Source: Legionella genomosp. 1
GTDB taxonomy: Bacteria; Pseudomonadota; Gammaproteobacteria; Legionellales; Legionellaceae
Assembly (NCBI GenBank): GCA_945878975.1
Contig: CAMCUM010000006.1
Location: forward strand, 1-64,000
DNA length: 64,000 nucleotides
Direction of reading: 5' to 3'
Made by a program: the position numbers and the translations under genes. The notes under the pieces are model-generated. The model searched no databases, was not told the DNA's origin, and was given only the letters and a program-made list of their open reading frames with translations. Below, one piece after another: positions 1-9,433 of this stretch (positions within the stretch are counted from its first letter, which is position 1; each line of letters starts with the position of its first letter).

Positions 1-155
1 TTTTTTATGTAATAATGCCATCTGTTGCATGATGTCGATCTCTTAATGTTTGTGGAAACGCTATTTGATCATAGGCAACATGCAACTTCAAATGCTTTTT
101 CATTATCTTTCAATAGGTTAGTTTAAATATTCGTGTGGAACTCTCAGGCTTTATG

Positions 156-208
156 CGCGGGATCCAGGAATCTAGTCTCCTCCCTGGATCCCGTGGACAA
201 GCCACGGG
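156..208. repeat. Dispersed palindromic repeat downstream of alaS
   Basis: Two nested inverted repeats are visible: GGGATCCAGG (159-168) pairs with CCTGGATCCC (183-192), and CCCGTGG/CCACGGG forms a second hairpin at 190-208 with a five-base loop. Motifs like TGGATCCCGTGG...CCACGGGA are common intergenic repeats in host-associated proteobacteria (from memory). There is no T-tract after either stem, so I do not call it a terminator. The rest of 1-243 shows no gene. Confidence 0.55.
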
Positions 209-243
209 ACGTCGGCGTCGAAGGGATCACATGTCAACCGACC

Positions 244-2826
244 CTAACTCTTTTCCAACATCGTACGCAAGCTCGCAATCCGCTCAGCCAAATCGCTGGG
301 CACGGGTCCGCCCCCTTGCGCCATATCATCTCGCCCGCCACCTTTACCACAGATATGTTTCACCCATACACCCGCTGGCGGTACTTTGCCTAATATGCTT
401 TTACTGATACCCACTACAATCGCAATATTGCCCTCGTGCACAGCATACAAAACAATCACCGCATTCGTAAGACTCGATTTGAGCTGGTCCAATAAACTCC
501 GTAACCCTTGGGTATCCAGATGATCCAATTGTTTGACCAATAGCGCCACCTCTCCCAACATCTGGACTTCGTCGCGCAAAGCAACACTTTCTTGCTGCAA
601 AGAACCCTGTTGATAACGCAACAACTCCTTTTCCTGTTGCTTCAGTGTATGCAGAGCATGTTGCATTTTATCCATCACCAAATCAGGTTGTGTTTTTAAA
701 GCTGCTGCCAGATTATTCAATAGAGACAAACGGTCATTCACCCACAACAATGCTGCATGGCCAGTCACAAATTCAATACGGCGGATACCACTGGCGACCC
801 CATATTCGTTGATGATTTTAAATAACCCCAAATCTCCTGTACGCCGAGCGTGGGTCCCACCACATAACTCTTTAGAAAATTCTCCCATAGACAATACACG
901 CACGGTATCGGCATATTTTTCATCAAATAATGCCGCAGCACCGGTTAATTTGGCCTCTTCCAAAGACATCAACGCGGTTTCAATAGGATGATTCAAGCGA
1001 ATTTGTTCATTGACGCTTGATTCCACCCGATCCAAATCTTGCGCGGACAACGCAGCACCATGCGCAAAGTCAAAACGCGCGCGTTCCGCTTCCACCAAAG
1101 ACCCTTTTTGCTGTACATGCTCACCCAACACCAGTCGTAATGCAGAATGAAGCAAATGTGTGGCGCTATGATTCAAGCGAATCGCATCTCTACGTATTTC
1201 ATCAATGGTCGCCCAAACAGTCTGCTGTAGTCGCATCACGCCTTTGAGTACTTCCCCGTAATGCACGATTGCCGTACCTTGTTGGCGCGTCTCATCTACT
1301 CGAAACAGAACGCCATCCGCTGACAAAGTCCCTTGATCACCAATCTGCCCACCTGCTTCAGCATAAAAAGGTGTCGCAGCCAAGACGACCATGCCTTGGT
1401 CGCCATGATCCAACTGGGTCACAGCTTTACCATTTTTTAGCAACGCGACCACTTCTGTTTCCACTTCGTTCACTTCATACCCATGAAAACGAGACGTCAC
1501 CGCCAATTGAATCAATTCATGATAATGACCTTCAAATTGGCTCGCAGATTGTGATTGCGCACGCTGCTGTTGCATGTAATGCTGAAAGCCTTCCATATCG
1601 ACATGCAAACCATGCTCGCGTGCTATGTCGGCGGTCAAATCCAAAGGAAACCCATAAGTATCATACAATTTAAAAGCAAGTTCTCCAGAAATCGTATGTA
1701 AATGCCCAGTCTGAATATGCGCTTGCAACAGATGCAAACCTTGATCCAACGTGCGCATAAATTGCTGCTCTTCTTGTTCTAGATACTGCACAATATGCTG
1801 TTGTTGCTTGCCTAATTCAGGATAGGCCTTGCCCATGACAGCCACCAAAGGCGTGACCAAACGATGAAAAAATGGGATAGGCAAACCCAACGCATACCCG
1901 TGCCGAACCGCGCGCCGAATAATTCGCCGTAATACATAACCCCGCCCTTCATTACTGGGCATCACCCCATCTGCCAATAAAAATGCGCAGGCTCGGATAT
2001 GATCAGCAATGACTTTCAAAGAAGGATGCTCAGGCTCTAAGTCTTGTTTGAGCGCTAAAATAGCCTGCAGCAACTGTTGGAATAAATCGATATCAAAATT
2101 ATTGTGCACGCCTTGTAACACGGCAGCAACACGCTCCAATCCCATACCGGTATCCACAGAAGGTTGTGGCAAAGGATGCAATGTCCCTTCTTTGTCACGA
2201 TTAAACTGCATAAACACCAAGTTCCAGATTTCAATATAACGATCGCCATCTGCTTCCGGACTTCCCGGTGGGCCTCCGGCTACCTCAGGACCATGGTCAT
2301 AAAAAATTTCGGTACACGGACCACAAGGTCCCGTGTCACCCATAGACCAAAAATTATCTTTTTCGCCACAACGTGAAATGCGATCTGCTGCCACACCGAT
2401 TTCATTCAACCAAATATCTGCTGCTTCATCATCATCTTGGTACACCGTTATCCACAGATGACCAGCTGGGATCTGTAAAACCTGCGTTAAAAATTCCCAG
2501 GCAAAACGTATGGCATCGCGTTTGAAATAATCTCCAAAACTAAAATTTCCGAGCATTTCAAAAAAAGTATGATGGCGCGCCGTATAACCAACGTTTTCTA
2601 AATCATTATGCTTTCCACCAGCTCGCAAACACTTCTGCACGGTCACAGCACGTCGATAGGGTCGTTTGTCTTGACCCAAAAACACATCCTTAAATTGCAC
2701 CATGCCGGCATTGGTGAACAACAAAGTAGGATCGTTGTGCGGCACCAACGCACTACTGGGTACCAAGGTATGACCCTGTTTTACAAAATAATCTAAAAAC
2801 GCTTGTCTTATTTTTGTTGTATTCAT
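244..2826 (-). CDS. alaS: Alanyl-tRNA synthetase
   Basis: This enzyme charges tRNA-Ala with alanine in the cytoplasm. The 860-residue length is normal for the bacterial family. The N-terminal class II catalytic core is intact, with the conserved TNAGMVQFKDVFLG stretch near residue 38 and GDTGPCGPCTEIFYD near 163. The editing domain keeps its zinc ligands: H553 and H557 in the HSATH motif, and C655 and H659 in ELCGGTH. The C-Ala region follows. The ATG (2826-2824) overlaps the recX TGA by ATGA, so alaS is the last gene of a recA-recX-alaS operon and probably translationally coupled. The recA-recX-alaS order is found in many proteobacteria. The stop is TAG. Confidence 0.98.
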   Translation of the reverse strand: MNTTKIRQAFLDYFVKQGHTLVPSSALVPHNDPTLLFTNAGMVQFKDVFLGQDKRPYRRAVTVQKCLRAGGKHNDLENVGYTARHHTFFEMLGNFSFGDYFKRDAIRFAWEFLTQVLQIPAGHLWITVYQDDDEAADIWLNEIGVAADRISRCGEKDNFWSMGDTGPCGPCTEIFYDHGPEVAGGPPGSPEADGDRYIEIWNLVFMQFNRDKEGTLHPLPQPSVDTGMGLERVAAVLQGVHNNFDIDLFQQLLQAILALKQDLEPEHPSLKVIADHIRACAFLLADGVMPSNEGRGYVLRRIIRRAVRHGYALGLPIPFFHRLVTPLVAVMGKAYPELGKQQQHIVQYLEQEEQQFMRTLDQGLHLLQAHIQTGHLHTISGELAFKLYDTYGFPLDLTADIAREHGLHVDMEGFQHYMQQQRAQSQSASQFEGHYHELIQLAVTSRFHGYEVNEVETEVVALLKNGKAVTQLDHGDQGMVVLAATPFYAEAGGQIGDQGTLSADGVLFRVDETRQQGTAIVHYGEVLKGVMRLQQTVWATIDEIRRDAIRLNHSATHLLHSALRLVLGEHVQQKGSLVEAERARFDFAHGAALSAQDLDRVESSVNEQIRLNHPIETALMSLEEAKLTGAAALFDEKYADTVRVLSMGEFSKELCGGTHARRTGDLGLFKIINEYGVASGIRRIEFVTGHAALLWVNDRLSLLNNLAAALKTQPDLVMDKMQHALHTLKQQEKELLRYQQGSLQQESVALRDEVQMLGEVALLVKQLDHLDTQGLRSLLDQLKSSLTNAVIVLYAVHEGNIAIVVGISKSILGKVPPAGVWVKHICGKGGGRDDMAQGGGPVPSDLAERIASLRTMLEKS

Positions 2827-3308
2827 TCTGTCATCTCATCATGTACAAACACTTGGGAAATCGTATGCAATGCAAACCCCCTGTATAATAAAAACTGTTT
2901 TTGCTTTTGTTGCATTTGCCAGGAGGTTGAGCTAGAAGATTTGTATTTCTTATTCAGGACTCGCTGAGCATGCGCTACCCAATCTATTGGTTCTGCCAAG
3001 AGCGCCTGTTCATACAGTTCGCGCTCGACCTTTTTCATCTGTATTTCGCGACGAATGCGTTCGGGTCCATATCCTTGTTGGATGCGCACCCTCAACAACA
3101 TTTCCACAAAACGCTGATCCGATTGTAACGCCAGGCTTTGACATTTGGCAATGGCAGTCTGCACCACTGCTACTGCATAGCCTTTCTTTGCTAATTTTTC
3201 AGCTAATTCCGCTGCACCATGCTCACGTCGGGCCAGTAATGCTACTGCCGCTGTAAAAGCATCTTTTGTACAACCCGGGTTTTCACCCGGGCTACGACTC
3301 TCATTCAT
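2823..3308 (-). CDS. recX: Regulatory protein RecX
   Basis: RecX binds RecA filaments and modulates recombinase activity. The family pattern is clear: [20 protein letters not shown] near the N-terminus, then [36 protein letters not shown] place the start at the ATG at 3308, inside the recA 3' end (8-base overlap), giving 161 residues. A TTG at 3320 would add four residues and is less likely. Residues 5-12 (RSPGENPG) are encoded by a REP-like palindrome (3272-3296) also found between other genes here, so the N-terminal tail seems to be acquired repeat sequence rather than family sequence. The gene overlaps alaS by ATGA at its end. Confidence 0.9.
   Translation of the reverse strand: MNESRSPGENPGCTKDAFTAAVALLARREHGAAELAEKLAKKGYAVAVVQTAIAKCQSLALQSDQRFVEMLLRVRIQQGYGPERIRREIQMKKVERELYEQALLAEPIDWVAHAQRVLNKKYKSSSSTSWQMQQKQKQFLLYRGFALHTISQVFVHDEMTE
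3272..3296. repeat. REP-like palindrome inside the 5' end of recX
   Basis: CCCGGGTTTTCACCCGGGC followed by TACG has the same half-site (CACCCGGGCTAC) as the intergenic repeats at 11715-11750 and 16532-16568. Here it lies within coding sequence and stays in frame, encoding SPGENPG. Confidence 0.7.
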
Positions 3309-4353
3309 CAACAGTGTCAAACTGATCTTCCGTTTGCAATTGCGGAGCCGATACTTTTTTCGCTAATAATTCTGCGCGAATTTTTTGCTCTAATGTGGCT
3401 GCAACTTCAGGATGATCATGTAGGTACATGCGCACATTATCCTTACCTTGGCCAATTTTTTCACCATTATAACTATACCAAGCACCGGATTTCTCAATGT
3501 AGCCCAACTGGGTCGCCAAATGAATGATTTCACTGTCTCGTGAAATCCCTTCGTTATAATAAATATCAAACTCAGCTATTTTAAACGGCGGAGCAACTTT
3601 ATTTTTCACAACTTTCACACGTGTTTCGCTGCCTAAAATTTCCTCACCTTTTTTAATGGATCCAATTCTGCGGATATCCAAACGCACCGAAGCATAAAAT
3701 TTCAAAGCATTCCCACCCGTAGTGGTTTCTGGGCTACCAAACATCACACCGATCTTCATGCGAATTTGGTTAATAAAGATCACCAACGTATTCGAGCGTT
3801 TGATATTTGCGGTTAATTTACGCAAGGCCTGCGACATCAAACGTGCTTGCAATCCCACATGTGTATCACCCATTTCGCATTCGATTTCCGCTTTAGGCGT
3901 CAAAGCAGCGACCGAGTCAATAATCACCACATCCACTGCAGCAGAACGCACCAACATATCCGTGATTTCCAACGCTTGTTCACCCGTATCAGGTTGCGAA
4001 ATCAACAGCTCATCGACCTTGACGCCCAATTTTTCTGCATAACTTGGATCCAGCGCATGTTCTGCGTCGATAAATGCGCAAGTGCCGCCCATTTTTTGGC
4101 ATTCTGCAATCACTTGCAAAGTCAGAGTGGTTTTACCAGACGATTCTGGACCATAAATTTCCACAATCCGACCACGCGGTAACCCGCCAATCCCCAGTGC
4201 AATATCTAATCCCAAGGAACCGGTGGAAATCGCTTGAATATCTTGATTAATATTGCCATCGCCCATACGCATCACTGAGCCTTTGCCCCATTGGCGCTCG
4301 ATCTGTTGCAAAACGACATTCAGTGCTTTTTGTTTGTTATCTTCCATTGTCAT
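3301..4353 (-). CDS. recA: Recombinase RecA
   Basis: RecA is the ATP-dependent strand-exchange protein of homologous recombination and the SOS co-protease. The 350 residues match family size. Walker A GPESSGKT lies at residues 68-75, the MAW-type motif [16 protein letters not shown] context is intact, [17 protein letters not shown] forms the Walker B region, and [31 protein letters not shown] covers the L2 loop in overlapping family motifs. The acidic C-terminal tail ends in FDTVDE. I chose the ATG at 4353 because AAAGG sits 8 bases upstream. The second ATG at 4347 is possible. It is the first gene of recA-recX-alaS, with recX starting inside its last codons. I looked for a LexA box upstream and saw no convincing one. 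Confidence 0.98.
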   Translation of the reverse strand: MTMEDNKQKALNVVLQQIERQWGKGSVMRMGDGNINQDIQAISTGSLGLDIALGIGGLPRGRIVEIYGPESSGKTTLTLQVIAECQKMGGTCAFIDAEHALDPSYAEKLGVKVDELLISQPDTGEQALEITDMLVRSAAVDVVIIDSVAALTPKAEIECEMGDTHVGLQARLMSQALRKLTANIKRSNTLVIFINQIRMKIGVMFGSPETTTGGNALKFYASVRLDIRRIGSIKKGEEILGSETRVKVVKNKVAPPFKIAEFDIYYNEGISRDSEIIHLATQLGYIEKSGAWYSYNGEKIGQGKDNVRMYLHDHPEVAATLEQKIRAELLAKKVSAPQLQTEDQFDTVDE

Positions 4354-4389
4354 GTTATTTACCTTTCTTGAGGAGGAATGCAGGCGAAA

Positions 4390-4418
4390 ATTATCCCACA
4401 GATGACAGCGCTACTCAA
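4390..4418 (-). promoter_or_regulatory. Candidate sigma-70 promoter of the recA operon
   Basis: On the minus strand, TTGAGT (4418-4413) and GATAAT (4395-4390) are separated by exactly 17 bases. This places transcription start near 4383, about 30 bases upstream of the recA ATG at 4353. Prediction from consensus only. Confidence 0.5.
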
Positions 4419-4519
4419 ATATTCTTATCTCTGTCAAACGATGATACAATCTGACTTGATCAAGAATTAAAAATCACCTATACCCAAGTTACTTCAATAA
4501 GCAAAAAGGATTTTCTTAT

Positions 4520-6463
4520 ATGGACGCACAAACACCCCTCTGGCAACCGAAGCATCCTCAAACGACGCAATTATGGCAATTCATGCAAGCGCTTGGGCAA
4601 CAGCAGGCTATGAGCTTCTCAAACTACCAAGCATTGTATGAGTTTTCTATTCAAAACCCGCAAGCATTCTGGCCGGCGGTCTTAGATTTTTTTCATATTC
4701 CCCTCACTTCCCCCCCCACGACCGTTCTAAATCACTATACAGATATGCTCGATGCGCAGTGGTTTCAAGGCGCGACGCTGAACTTTGCCGAAATCTTATT
4801 ACGACGCCGCGATGACCACCCTGCCTTGATCACCATTGATGAATTAGGGCGCCGTGACGTCATCACCTATCAAGAACTTTACCAACGAGTTGCTGCTTGC
4901 GCGGCAGGACTCAAGCGAGCAGGCGTGCAAGCACAAGATCGCGTAGCGGGGATCATGCCTAATGTGGCCTTTACCATCATTGCGATGCTTGCCACCACTT
5001 CGATTGGTGCGATTTGGTCTTCCTGTTCTCCAGATTTTGGTTCCGCTGCCATTGTTGATCGCTTAGGTCAAATCGAACCCAAATTAATATTTATCTGTGA
5101 CGGCCATACTTATCAAGGAAAAATTCATCCCGCTGCCGACAAAATCAAAGACATTCAGCAACAGATTCCCAATTTGCAACACATCGTGGTTTATCCCAAT
5201 TTACCTGCTTCAACTGCAACGGAACCTCTCCCTAAGACAATGCCATTGGCAACATTTTTAATACCTGATCAGCCCCTCACCTTCACCGCTTTACCCTTTG
5301 CTCACCCAGCATTTATCCTCTTTTCCTCTGGTACGACTGGCAAACCCAAATGTATCGTCCACAGTGCTGGAGGTACCCTCATTCAACACGTCAAAGAGCT
5401 CGGGTTACATTGTGACATCCAAGCGCAAGACAAAATGCTATTTTATACGACTTGTGGGTGGATGATGTGGAATTGGATGGCCTCCACTTTGGCGCTTGGT
5501 GCTACACTGGTGCTCTATGAGGGCTCGCCCGGCTATCCCAACGCCATGAGTTTGTTTGAAATTTTAGCCAAAGAACAAATCACTGTATTTGGTACCAGTG
5601 CTAAATTTATTGCCACCATCGAAAAAGAGGGGTTGTCGCCGCATGCTACTTACCCCTTACCAGCCTTACGCCTCATCTTATCCACCGGTTCTCCGCTCAT
5701 GCCACATCATTTTGATTATGTGTACCAACATATCAAATCCGATATCCCACTCTCCTCTATCTCAGGCGGGACAGATATCATTTCTTGCTTCGCTTTGGCC
5801 AATCCCATCTTGCCAGTCTATTCTGGAGAATTGCAATGCATTGGTTTGGGTATGGCAGTGAACATTTTCAATGATGCCGGGCAATCTGTGGTCCAAGAAC
5901 AAGGAGAATTGGTTTGCACGCAAGCCTTTCCCTCTATGCCTGTCTCCTTTTGGCATGATACGGATAAGCAGCTCTACAAAAAGGCTTATTTCAACCAATT
6001 CCCTCAAGTCTGGGTCCATGGCGATTATGCTGAAATCACTGCACATCAAGGCATCATCATTTATGGTCGTTCTGATGCCACGCTCAAACCAGGCGGTGTA
6101 CGCATCGGTACTGCGGAAATTTATCGCCAAATTGAAAAAATCCCAGAGATCTTAGATGCCGTCGTGATTGGTCAACATTATCAAGACGATGTCCGCGTCA
6201 TTTTATTTGTAAAATTGAAACCAGAGATTGTATTAAACGACGTGTTGCAACAACAAATCAAACACTTGATCCGCACGTCGGCATCTCCACGCCATGTCCC
6301 AGCTATCATTCTCCAAGTCTCTGACATTCCACGCACGATTAACGGAAAACTGGTTGAAATCGCCGTACGTCAAATTGTAGAGGGATTAGCAGTAAAAAAT
6401 AAAGACTCGATTGTCAATCCTGAAGCTTTGGAGTATTTTAAAAATCGACCTGAATTACAGTAA
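4520..6463 (+). CDS. Acetoacetyl-CoA synthetase
   Basis: An adenylate-forming enzyme of 647 residues that activates acetoacetate with ATP and CoA, usually feeding ketone bodies or PHB breakdown products into acetyl-CoA metabolism. The AMP-binding core is complete: ILFSSGTTGKPKCIVHSAGG (phosphate-binding loop) near residue 268, the TTCGWMMWNWM motif characteristic of the acetoacetyl-CoA/acetyl-CoA synthetase branch, YGRSDATLKPGGVRIGTAEI with the hinge, and the C-terminal catalytic lysine in INGKLVE. The N-terminal ACAS-type segment is also present. The closest family is acetoacetyl-CoA synthetase (AacS type), inferred from memory. The start is supported by AAAAAGGA upstream. It stands alone between recA (divergent) and metN. 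A 10-bp inverted repeat TATACCCAAG (4479-4488) / CTTGGGTATA (6483-6492) flanks the gene. Confidence 0.9.
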   Translation: MDAQTPLWQPKHPQTTQLWQFMQALGQQQAMSFSNYQALYEFSIQNPQAFWPAVLDFFHIPLTSPPTTVLNHYTDMLDAQWFQGATLNFAEILLRRRDDHPALITIDELGRRDVITYQELYQRVAACAAGLKRAGVQAQDRVAGIMPNVAFTIIAMLATTSIGAIWSSCSPDFGSAAIVDRLGQIEPKLIFICDGHTYQGKIHPAADKIKDIQQQIPNLQHIVVYPNLPASTATEPLPKTMPLATFLIPDQPLTFTALPFAHPAFILFSSGTTGKPKCIVHSAGGTLIQHVKELGLHCDIQAQDKMLFYTTCGWMMWNWMASTLALGATLVLYEGSPGYPNAMSLFEILAKEQITVFGTSAKFIATIEKEGLSPHATYPLPALRLILSTGSPLMPHHFDYVYQHIKSDIPLSSISGGTDIISCFALANPILPVYSGELQCIGLGMAVNIFNDAGQSVVQEQGELVCTQAFPSMPVSFWHDTDKQLYKKAYFNQFPQVWVHGDYAEITAHQGIIIYGRSDATLKPGGVRIGTAEIYRQIEKIPEILDAVVIGQHYQDDVRVILFVKLKPEIVLNDVLQQQIKHLIRTSASPRHVPAIILQVSDIPRTINGKLVEIAVRQIVEGLAVKNKDSIVNPEALEYFKNRPELQ

Positions 6464-6496
6464 TGATTGTAGATTCGAATGGCTTGGGTATAATAA

Positions 6497-6558
6497 AGTC
6501 TGTTGACAATTCATCTCTAAAAGCCGCGGGACATAGGCATATTAATTGTCAACAGACT
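6497..6558. repeat. Short MITE-like element with 15-bp terminal inverted repeats
   Basis: AGTCTGTTGACAATT (6497-6511) and its exact complement AATTGTCAACAGACT (6544-6558) bound a 62-bp element between the acetoacetyl-CoA synthetase gene and metN. The same end sequence GTCTGTTGACAATTCATCT recurs at 17985-18003 and, inverted and partial, at 32482-32496. It has no coding capacity. It could also act as a hairpin in the metN leader. Confidence 0.75.
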
Positions 6559-6610
6559 CTAGTCGAAACTTTGGTCATTTTTATAGAATATGTTATGCAA
6601 TGGATTCCCA

Positions 6611-7639
6611 ATGATTGAATTATGTGGTTTATATAAATCGTACGGCCATCACAACGCCTTGGATAACGTTGATTTATGGGTGCAAGAAGGAGAGATTTTC
6701 GGCATTATTGGTCGCAGTGGCGCTGGGAAATCGACTTTATTACGTTGCCTGAATGCCTTAGAGCGTCCGGATAGAGGGCAAGTTTACATCGACCGTCAAG
6801 ATATTAGCCAATTGCACGGCAAAGCTTTACAACAAACTCGCCATAAAACCGCTATGGTTTTTCAGCAATTTAATTTATTACGTACCAAAACAGTCTATGA
6901 GAATATTGCACTCCCAATGCGCATTCAAGGCTTTGCAACCCAGCACATCGATACAAAAATTCGTGAGCTCCTACCACTCGTCGAACTTTCAGACAAAATC
7001 CATGCTTATCCAGATCAATTAAGTGGCGGCCAGAAACAACGCGTTGCGATTGCACGTGCTTTAAGTTGTTCGCCCAAAATCCTATTATGCGACGAAGCCA
7101 CCTCAGCCTTAGATCCAGAAACCACCTATGCCATTCTCAACCTTTTATACAAAATCAATCAATTGTATGGGATTACCATCGTACTGATCACACATGAAAT
7201 GGACGTCATCAAACAAATTTGTCACCGTGTTGCGATCATGGAAGACGGTAAAATCGTAGAATGCTCCGATCTGGCTTCCGTCTTTACGAATAAAACCAGT
7301 TTGGCGCGTAAAATGCTGTACGCACAATTAAGCCCAAAATTACCGGCTTGTCTCCAACAAGAATTGACGCCTAATAATAATGGCCGCCCCTTATTGCGCC
7401 TTCTGTTTGAAGGAGAAACAACGACGGGCCCCTTTATTTCGCAAATTTCTCGTGAATTGCATTTGAACATCAATATCTTACTCGCCAATGTTGACCAAAT
7501 TAATGGGGTCACTTGTGGCGTATTGATTGTCGAGCTGCATGCTGACGAACAACATTTACAACCGTTTATGGAACGGTGTAGACTCGCAAATTTAACCGTT
7601 GAGGTACTGGGATATGTCGCCAACCATCATGGGATATGA
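6611..7639 (+). CDS. metN: Methionine ABC importer ATP-binding protein MetN
   Basis: This is the cytoplasmic ATPase of the MetNIQ importer for D/L-methionine at the inner membrane. Counting from the ATG at 6611, Walker A GRSGAGKS lies at 34-41, followed by the Q-loop VFQQFNLL, the signature [15 protein letters not shown], Walker [13 protein letters not shown] and the H-loop ITHEMDVI. The C-terminal 100 residues ([19 protein letters not shown] onward) form the NIL regulatory domain that senses methionine. I prefer 6611 ([12 protein letters not shown]) because MetN proteins begin this way and the length becomes 342, close to E. coli. An upstream in-frame ATG at 6590 is possible. metI starts inside its end, so the three genes form an operon. 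No SAM riboswitch or Met box was recognised upstream. Confidence 0.95.
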   Translation: MIELCGLYKSYGHHNALDNVDLWVQEGEIFGIIGRSGAGKSTLLRCLNALERPDRGQVYIDRQDISQLHGKALQQTRHKTAMVFQQFNLLRTKTVYENIALPMRIQGFATQHIDTKIRELLPLVELSDKIHAYPDQLSGGQKQRVAIARALSCSPKILLCDEATSALDPETTYAILNLLYKINQLYGITIVLITHEMDVIKQICHRVAIMEDGKIVECSDLASVFTNKTSLARKMLYAQLSPKLPACLQQELTPNNNGRPLLRLLFEGETTTGPFISQISRELHLNINILLANVDQINGVTCGVLIVELHADEQHLQPFMERCRLANLTVEVLGYVANHHGI

Positions 7640-8303
7640 GCTTGCAAGTGCAACGGGTCAAACCTTATACATGGTTGGGGCCAGTACGCTATTTGCGGTA
7701 TTGCTTGGCTTACCTTTGGGGACAGTCTTATTCAGTTCACATGCATTGAAACGACAACCTAGCCTCTTTCGCATCATTTCTGCCCTGATTAATATTGCAC
7801 GGTCCATTCCGTTTATTATCTTATTGGTGGCATTGATCCCCATCACCCGTTTCTTAGTAGGGACGTCCATCGGAACGCATGCTGCCATCGTACCACTTAC
7901 CTTAGGTGCTGCGCCCTTTTTCGCACGCTTGGTCGATAATGCCTATCGCGGTTTACCAGCTGGTTTGCTCGAGGCTGGCTTTGCCATGGGCAGCAGTACT
8001 TGGCAAATGATTCGGCACATTTTACTTCCAGAAGCACGCCCAGCCATTATTCAAGCAATCACCGTGACAGCCATCACTTTAGTCAATTATTCAGCCATGT
8101 CTGGCACCGTTGGCGGCGGTGGCTTAGGCGATCTGGCTATTCGGCATGGCTATCAACGTTTTGATTTGAGTATTATGATCATCACTGTTATGATTTTAGT
8201 CTTGATTGTTCAAGCGGTACAATGGATCGGCGATCGCTCTGCCGCTGCCGTACAACCCAGCCAGAATGCACGCAAACTATCATCTGCCTCTAAAGGAGAA
8301 TAA
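7614..8303 (+). CDS. metI: Methionine ABC importer permease MetI
   Basis: Inner-membrane channel subunit of MetNIQ. The protein has five or so hydrophobic segments and the binding-protein-dependent permease signature ending in [20 protein letters not shown] (the EAA loop that contacts MetN). [20 protein letters not shown], conserved in MetI, follows. The ATG at 7614 overlaps the last 26 bases of metN; the ATG at 7629 is an alternative. The stop is three bases before the metQ GTG, so coupling is likely. Confidence 0.94.
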   Translation: MSPTIMGYELASATGQTLYMVGASTLFAVLLGLPLGTVLFSSHALKRQPSLFRIISALINIARSIPFIILLVALIPITRFLVGTSIGTHAAIVPLTLGAAPFFARLVDNAYRGLPAGLLEAGFAMGSSTWQMIRHILLPEARPAIIQAITVTAITLVNYSAMSGTVGGGGLGDLAIRHGYQRFDLSIMIITVMILVLIVQAVQWIGDRSAAAVQPSQNARKLSSASKGE

Positions 8304-8306
8304 ATT

Positions 8307-9110
8307 GTGCATTATTTAAAATCTTTGCTCCGCCTATCTTTTTGCTGTGCTATCTTACTGGCTGGTCTGATTGCTTGCGGCGACAAACCCACTCCTAATA
8401 CCCTGATTGTTGGGACAATGGCTGGACCTGAAACAGATGTGATAGAAGTTGCACAAAACATTGCGCAAACGCGCTATGGATTAACGATTAAAATTATAGA
8501 ATTCAGTGATTACAATCTGCCAAATGCCGCTTTGCAAGACGGGACCTTGGACGTGAATGTGTTCCAACATCTCCCGTACTTAGAAGACTCTATCCAAGCA
8601 CATCATTACGATTTAGAGGTCATCGGCAAGACCTTTCTCTACCCAATGGCACTCTATTCCAATAAGATCAAAGACCTCAAAGATCTGCGACCTGATGCCA
8701 TCATAGCCATCCCCAATGATCCCAGCAATGAAACACGTGCTTTATTATTACTGCAAAATGCCGGGTTGATTACATTAAAAAACAAAAGAAGCGCAAGCGT
8801 ATTTGATATCCTCTCCAATCCCAAGCATTATCAGTTCCGTGAATTGGATGCAGCACAATTACCAAGGGTGTTACCAGATGTGGACATTGCCGTCATCAAC
8901 ACAACGTTTGCCATCCCAGCTGGCTTACATCCGAACCGCAATGCGCTCTTTGTTGAGAAGAAAGATTCCCCCTACGCGAACTTGATAGTTATCCGCAAAG
9001 ACAGCACCAAAAAAGAACAAATAAATGAATTTGTCGAGGCATTACATAGTCCAGAAGTCACAGAAAAAGCACAAGCGCTTTTTTCTGATGCGGCTATTCC
9101 GGCTTGGTAG
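8307..9110 (+). CDS. metQ: Methionine-binding lipoprotein MetQ
   Basis: Periplasmic substrate-binding lipoprotein that delivers methionine to MetNI. The N-terminal signal ends in lipobox L21-I22-A23-C24, so Cys24 is the predicted lipidated residue of the mature protein. The NLPA-family fold is evident: LIVGTMAGPETDVIEVAQNIA, FSDYNLPNAALQDGTLDVNVFQHLPYL (in family order), IAIPNDPSNETRALLLLQNAG and INTTFAIPAGL. The start is GTG at 8307, set by AAAGGAGA at 8291-8298. Its last 17 bases overlap the convergent TrpR-like gene, so the two transcripts meet tail to tail. Confidence 0.95.
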   Translation: MHYLKSLLRLSFCCAILLAGLIACGDKPTPNTLIVGTMAGPETDVIEVAQNIAQTRYGLTIKIIEFSDYNLPNAALQDGTLDVNVFQHLPYLEDSIQAHHYDLEVIGKTFLYPMALYSNKIKDLKDLRPDAIIAIPNDPSNETRALLLLQNAGLITLKNKRSASVFDILSNPKHYQFRELDAAQLPRVLPDVDIAVINTTFAIPAGLHPNRNALFVEKKDSPYANLIVIRKDSTKKEQINEFVEALHSPEVTEKAQALFSDAAIPAW

Positions 9111-9381
9111 TCCTATTTGCAATCAGGGTATAACCCCCGCTGCCAAACTGAATACAGCGCGCGATCCGGGTAATCGTCGCGACACTGACTCCAGTTTGCT
9201 CATGAATGGTTCGATAAGGGATCTTCTCTTGGAGAAGTGGCACGACTTGCCATCGATCGGCCATGGCCTCTAATTCTGCTGGAGTACATAGATCTGTGAA
9301 AAAACGTTGCGCTTCTTCTGCTGAGTTGATCAAAGCAAATGCTTCCATCAAAGCATGGATTTTATCATTTCGAGTTTTCAT
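9094..9381 (-). CDS. TrpR/YerC-family small DNA-binding protein
   Basis: A 95-residue all-helical protein of the TrpR superfamily, YerC/YecD type. The segment FFTDLCTPAELEAMADRWQV and the helix-turn-helix IPYRTIHEQTGVSVATITRI match the family, which is annotated as Trp repressor related although its ligand is generally unknown. It is transcribed towards metQ and overlaps it by 17 bases. It could regulate neighbouring amino-acid genes, but nothing in the sequence shows the target. I would not call it trpR, since the tryptophan-binding residues cannot be confirmed here. Confidence 0.85.
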   Translation of the reverse strand: MKTRNDKIHALMEAFALINSAEEAQRFFTDLCTPAELEAMADRWQVVPLLQEKIPYRTIHEQTGVSVATITRIARCIQFGSGGYTLIANRTTKPE

Positions 9382-9433
9382 GTTTTATTTTTTCAAGTAC
9401 CAGTCTCTTCATGCACATGAGTATACCTGAAGA

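Noticed and set aside
4354..4519. LexA (SOS) box upstream of recA
   Set aside because: No CTGT-N8-ACAG type palindrome was found; only a sigma-70 type promoter is supported.
6559..6610. SAM riboswitch or Met box upstream of metN
   Set aside because: The gap is filled by the MITE-like element and a short AT-rich leader; no riboswitch core pattern was recognised.
9065..9090. AAAAAGC...GCTTTTTT hairpin near the metQ end as terminator
   Set aside because: It lies inside coding sequence with a short weak stem; kept as coding chance.
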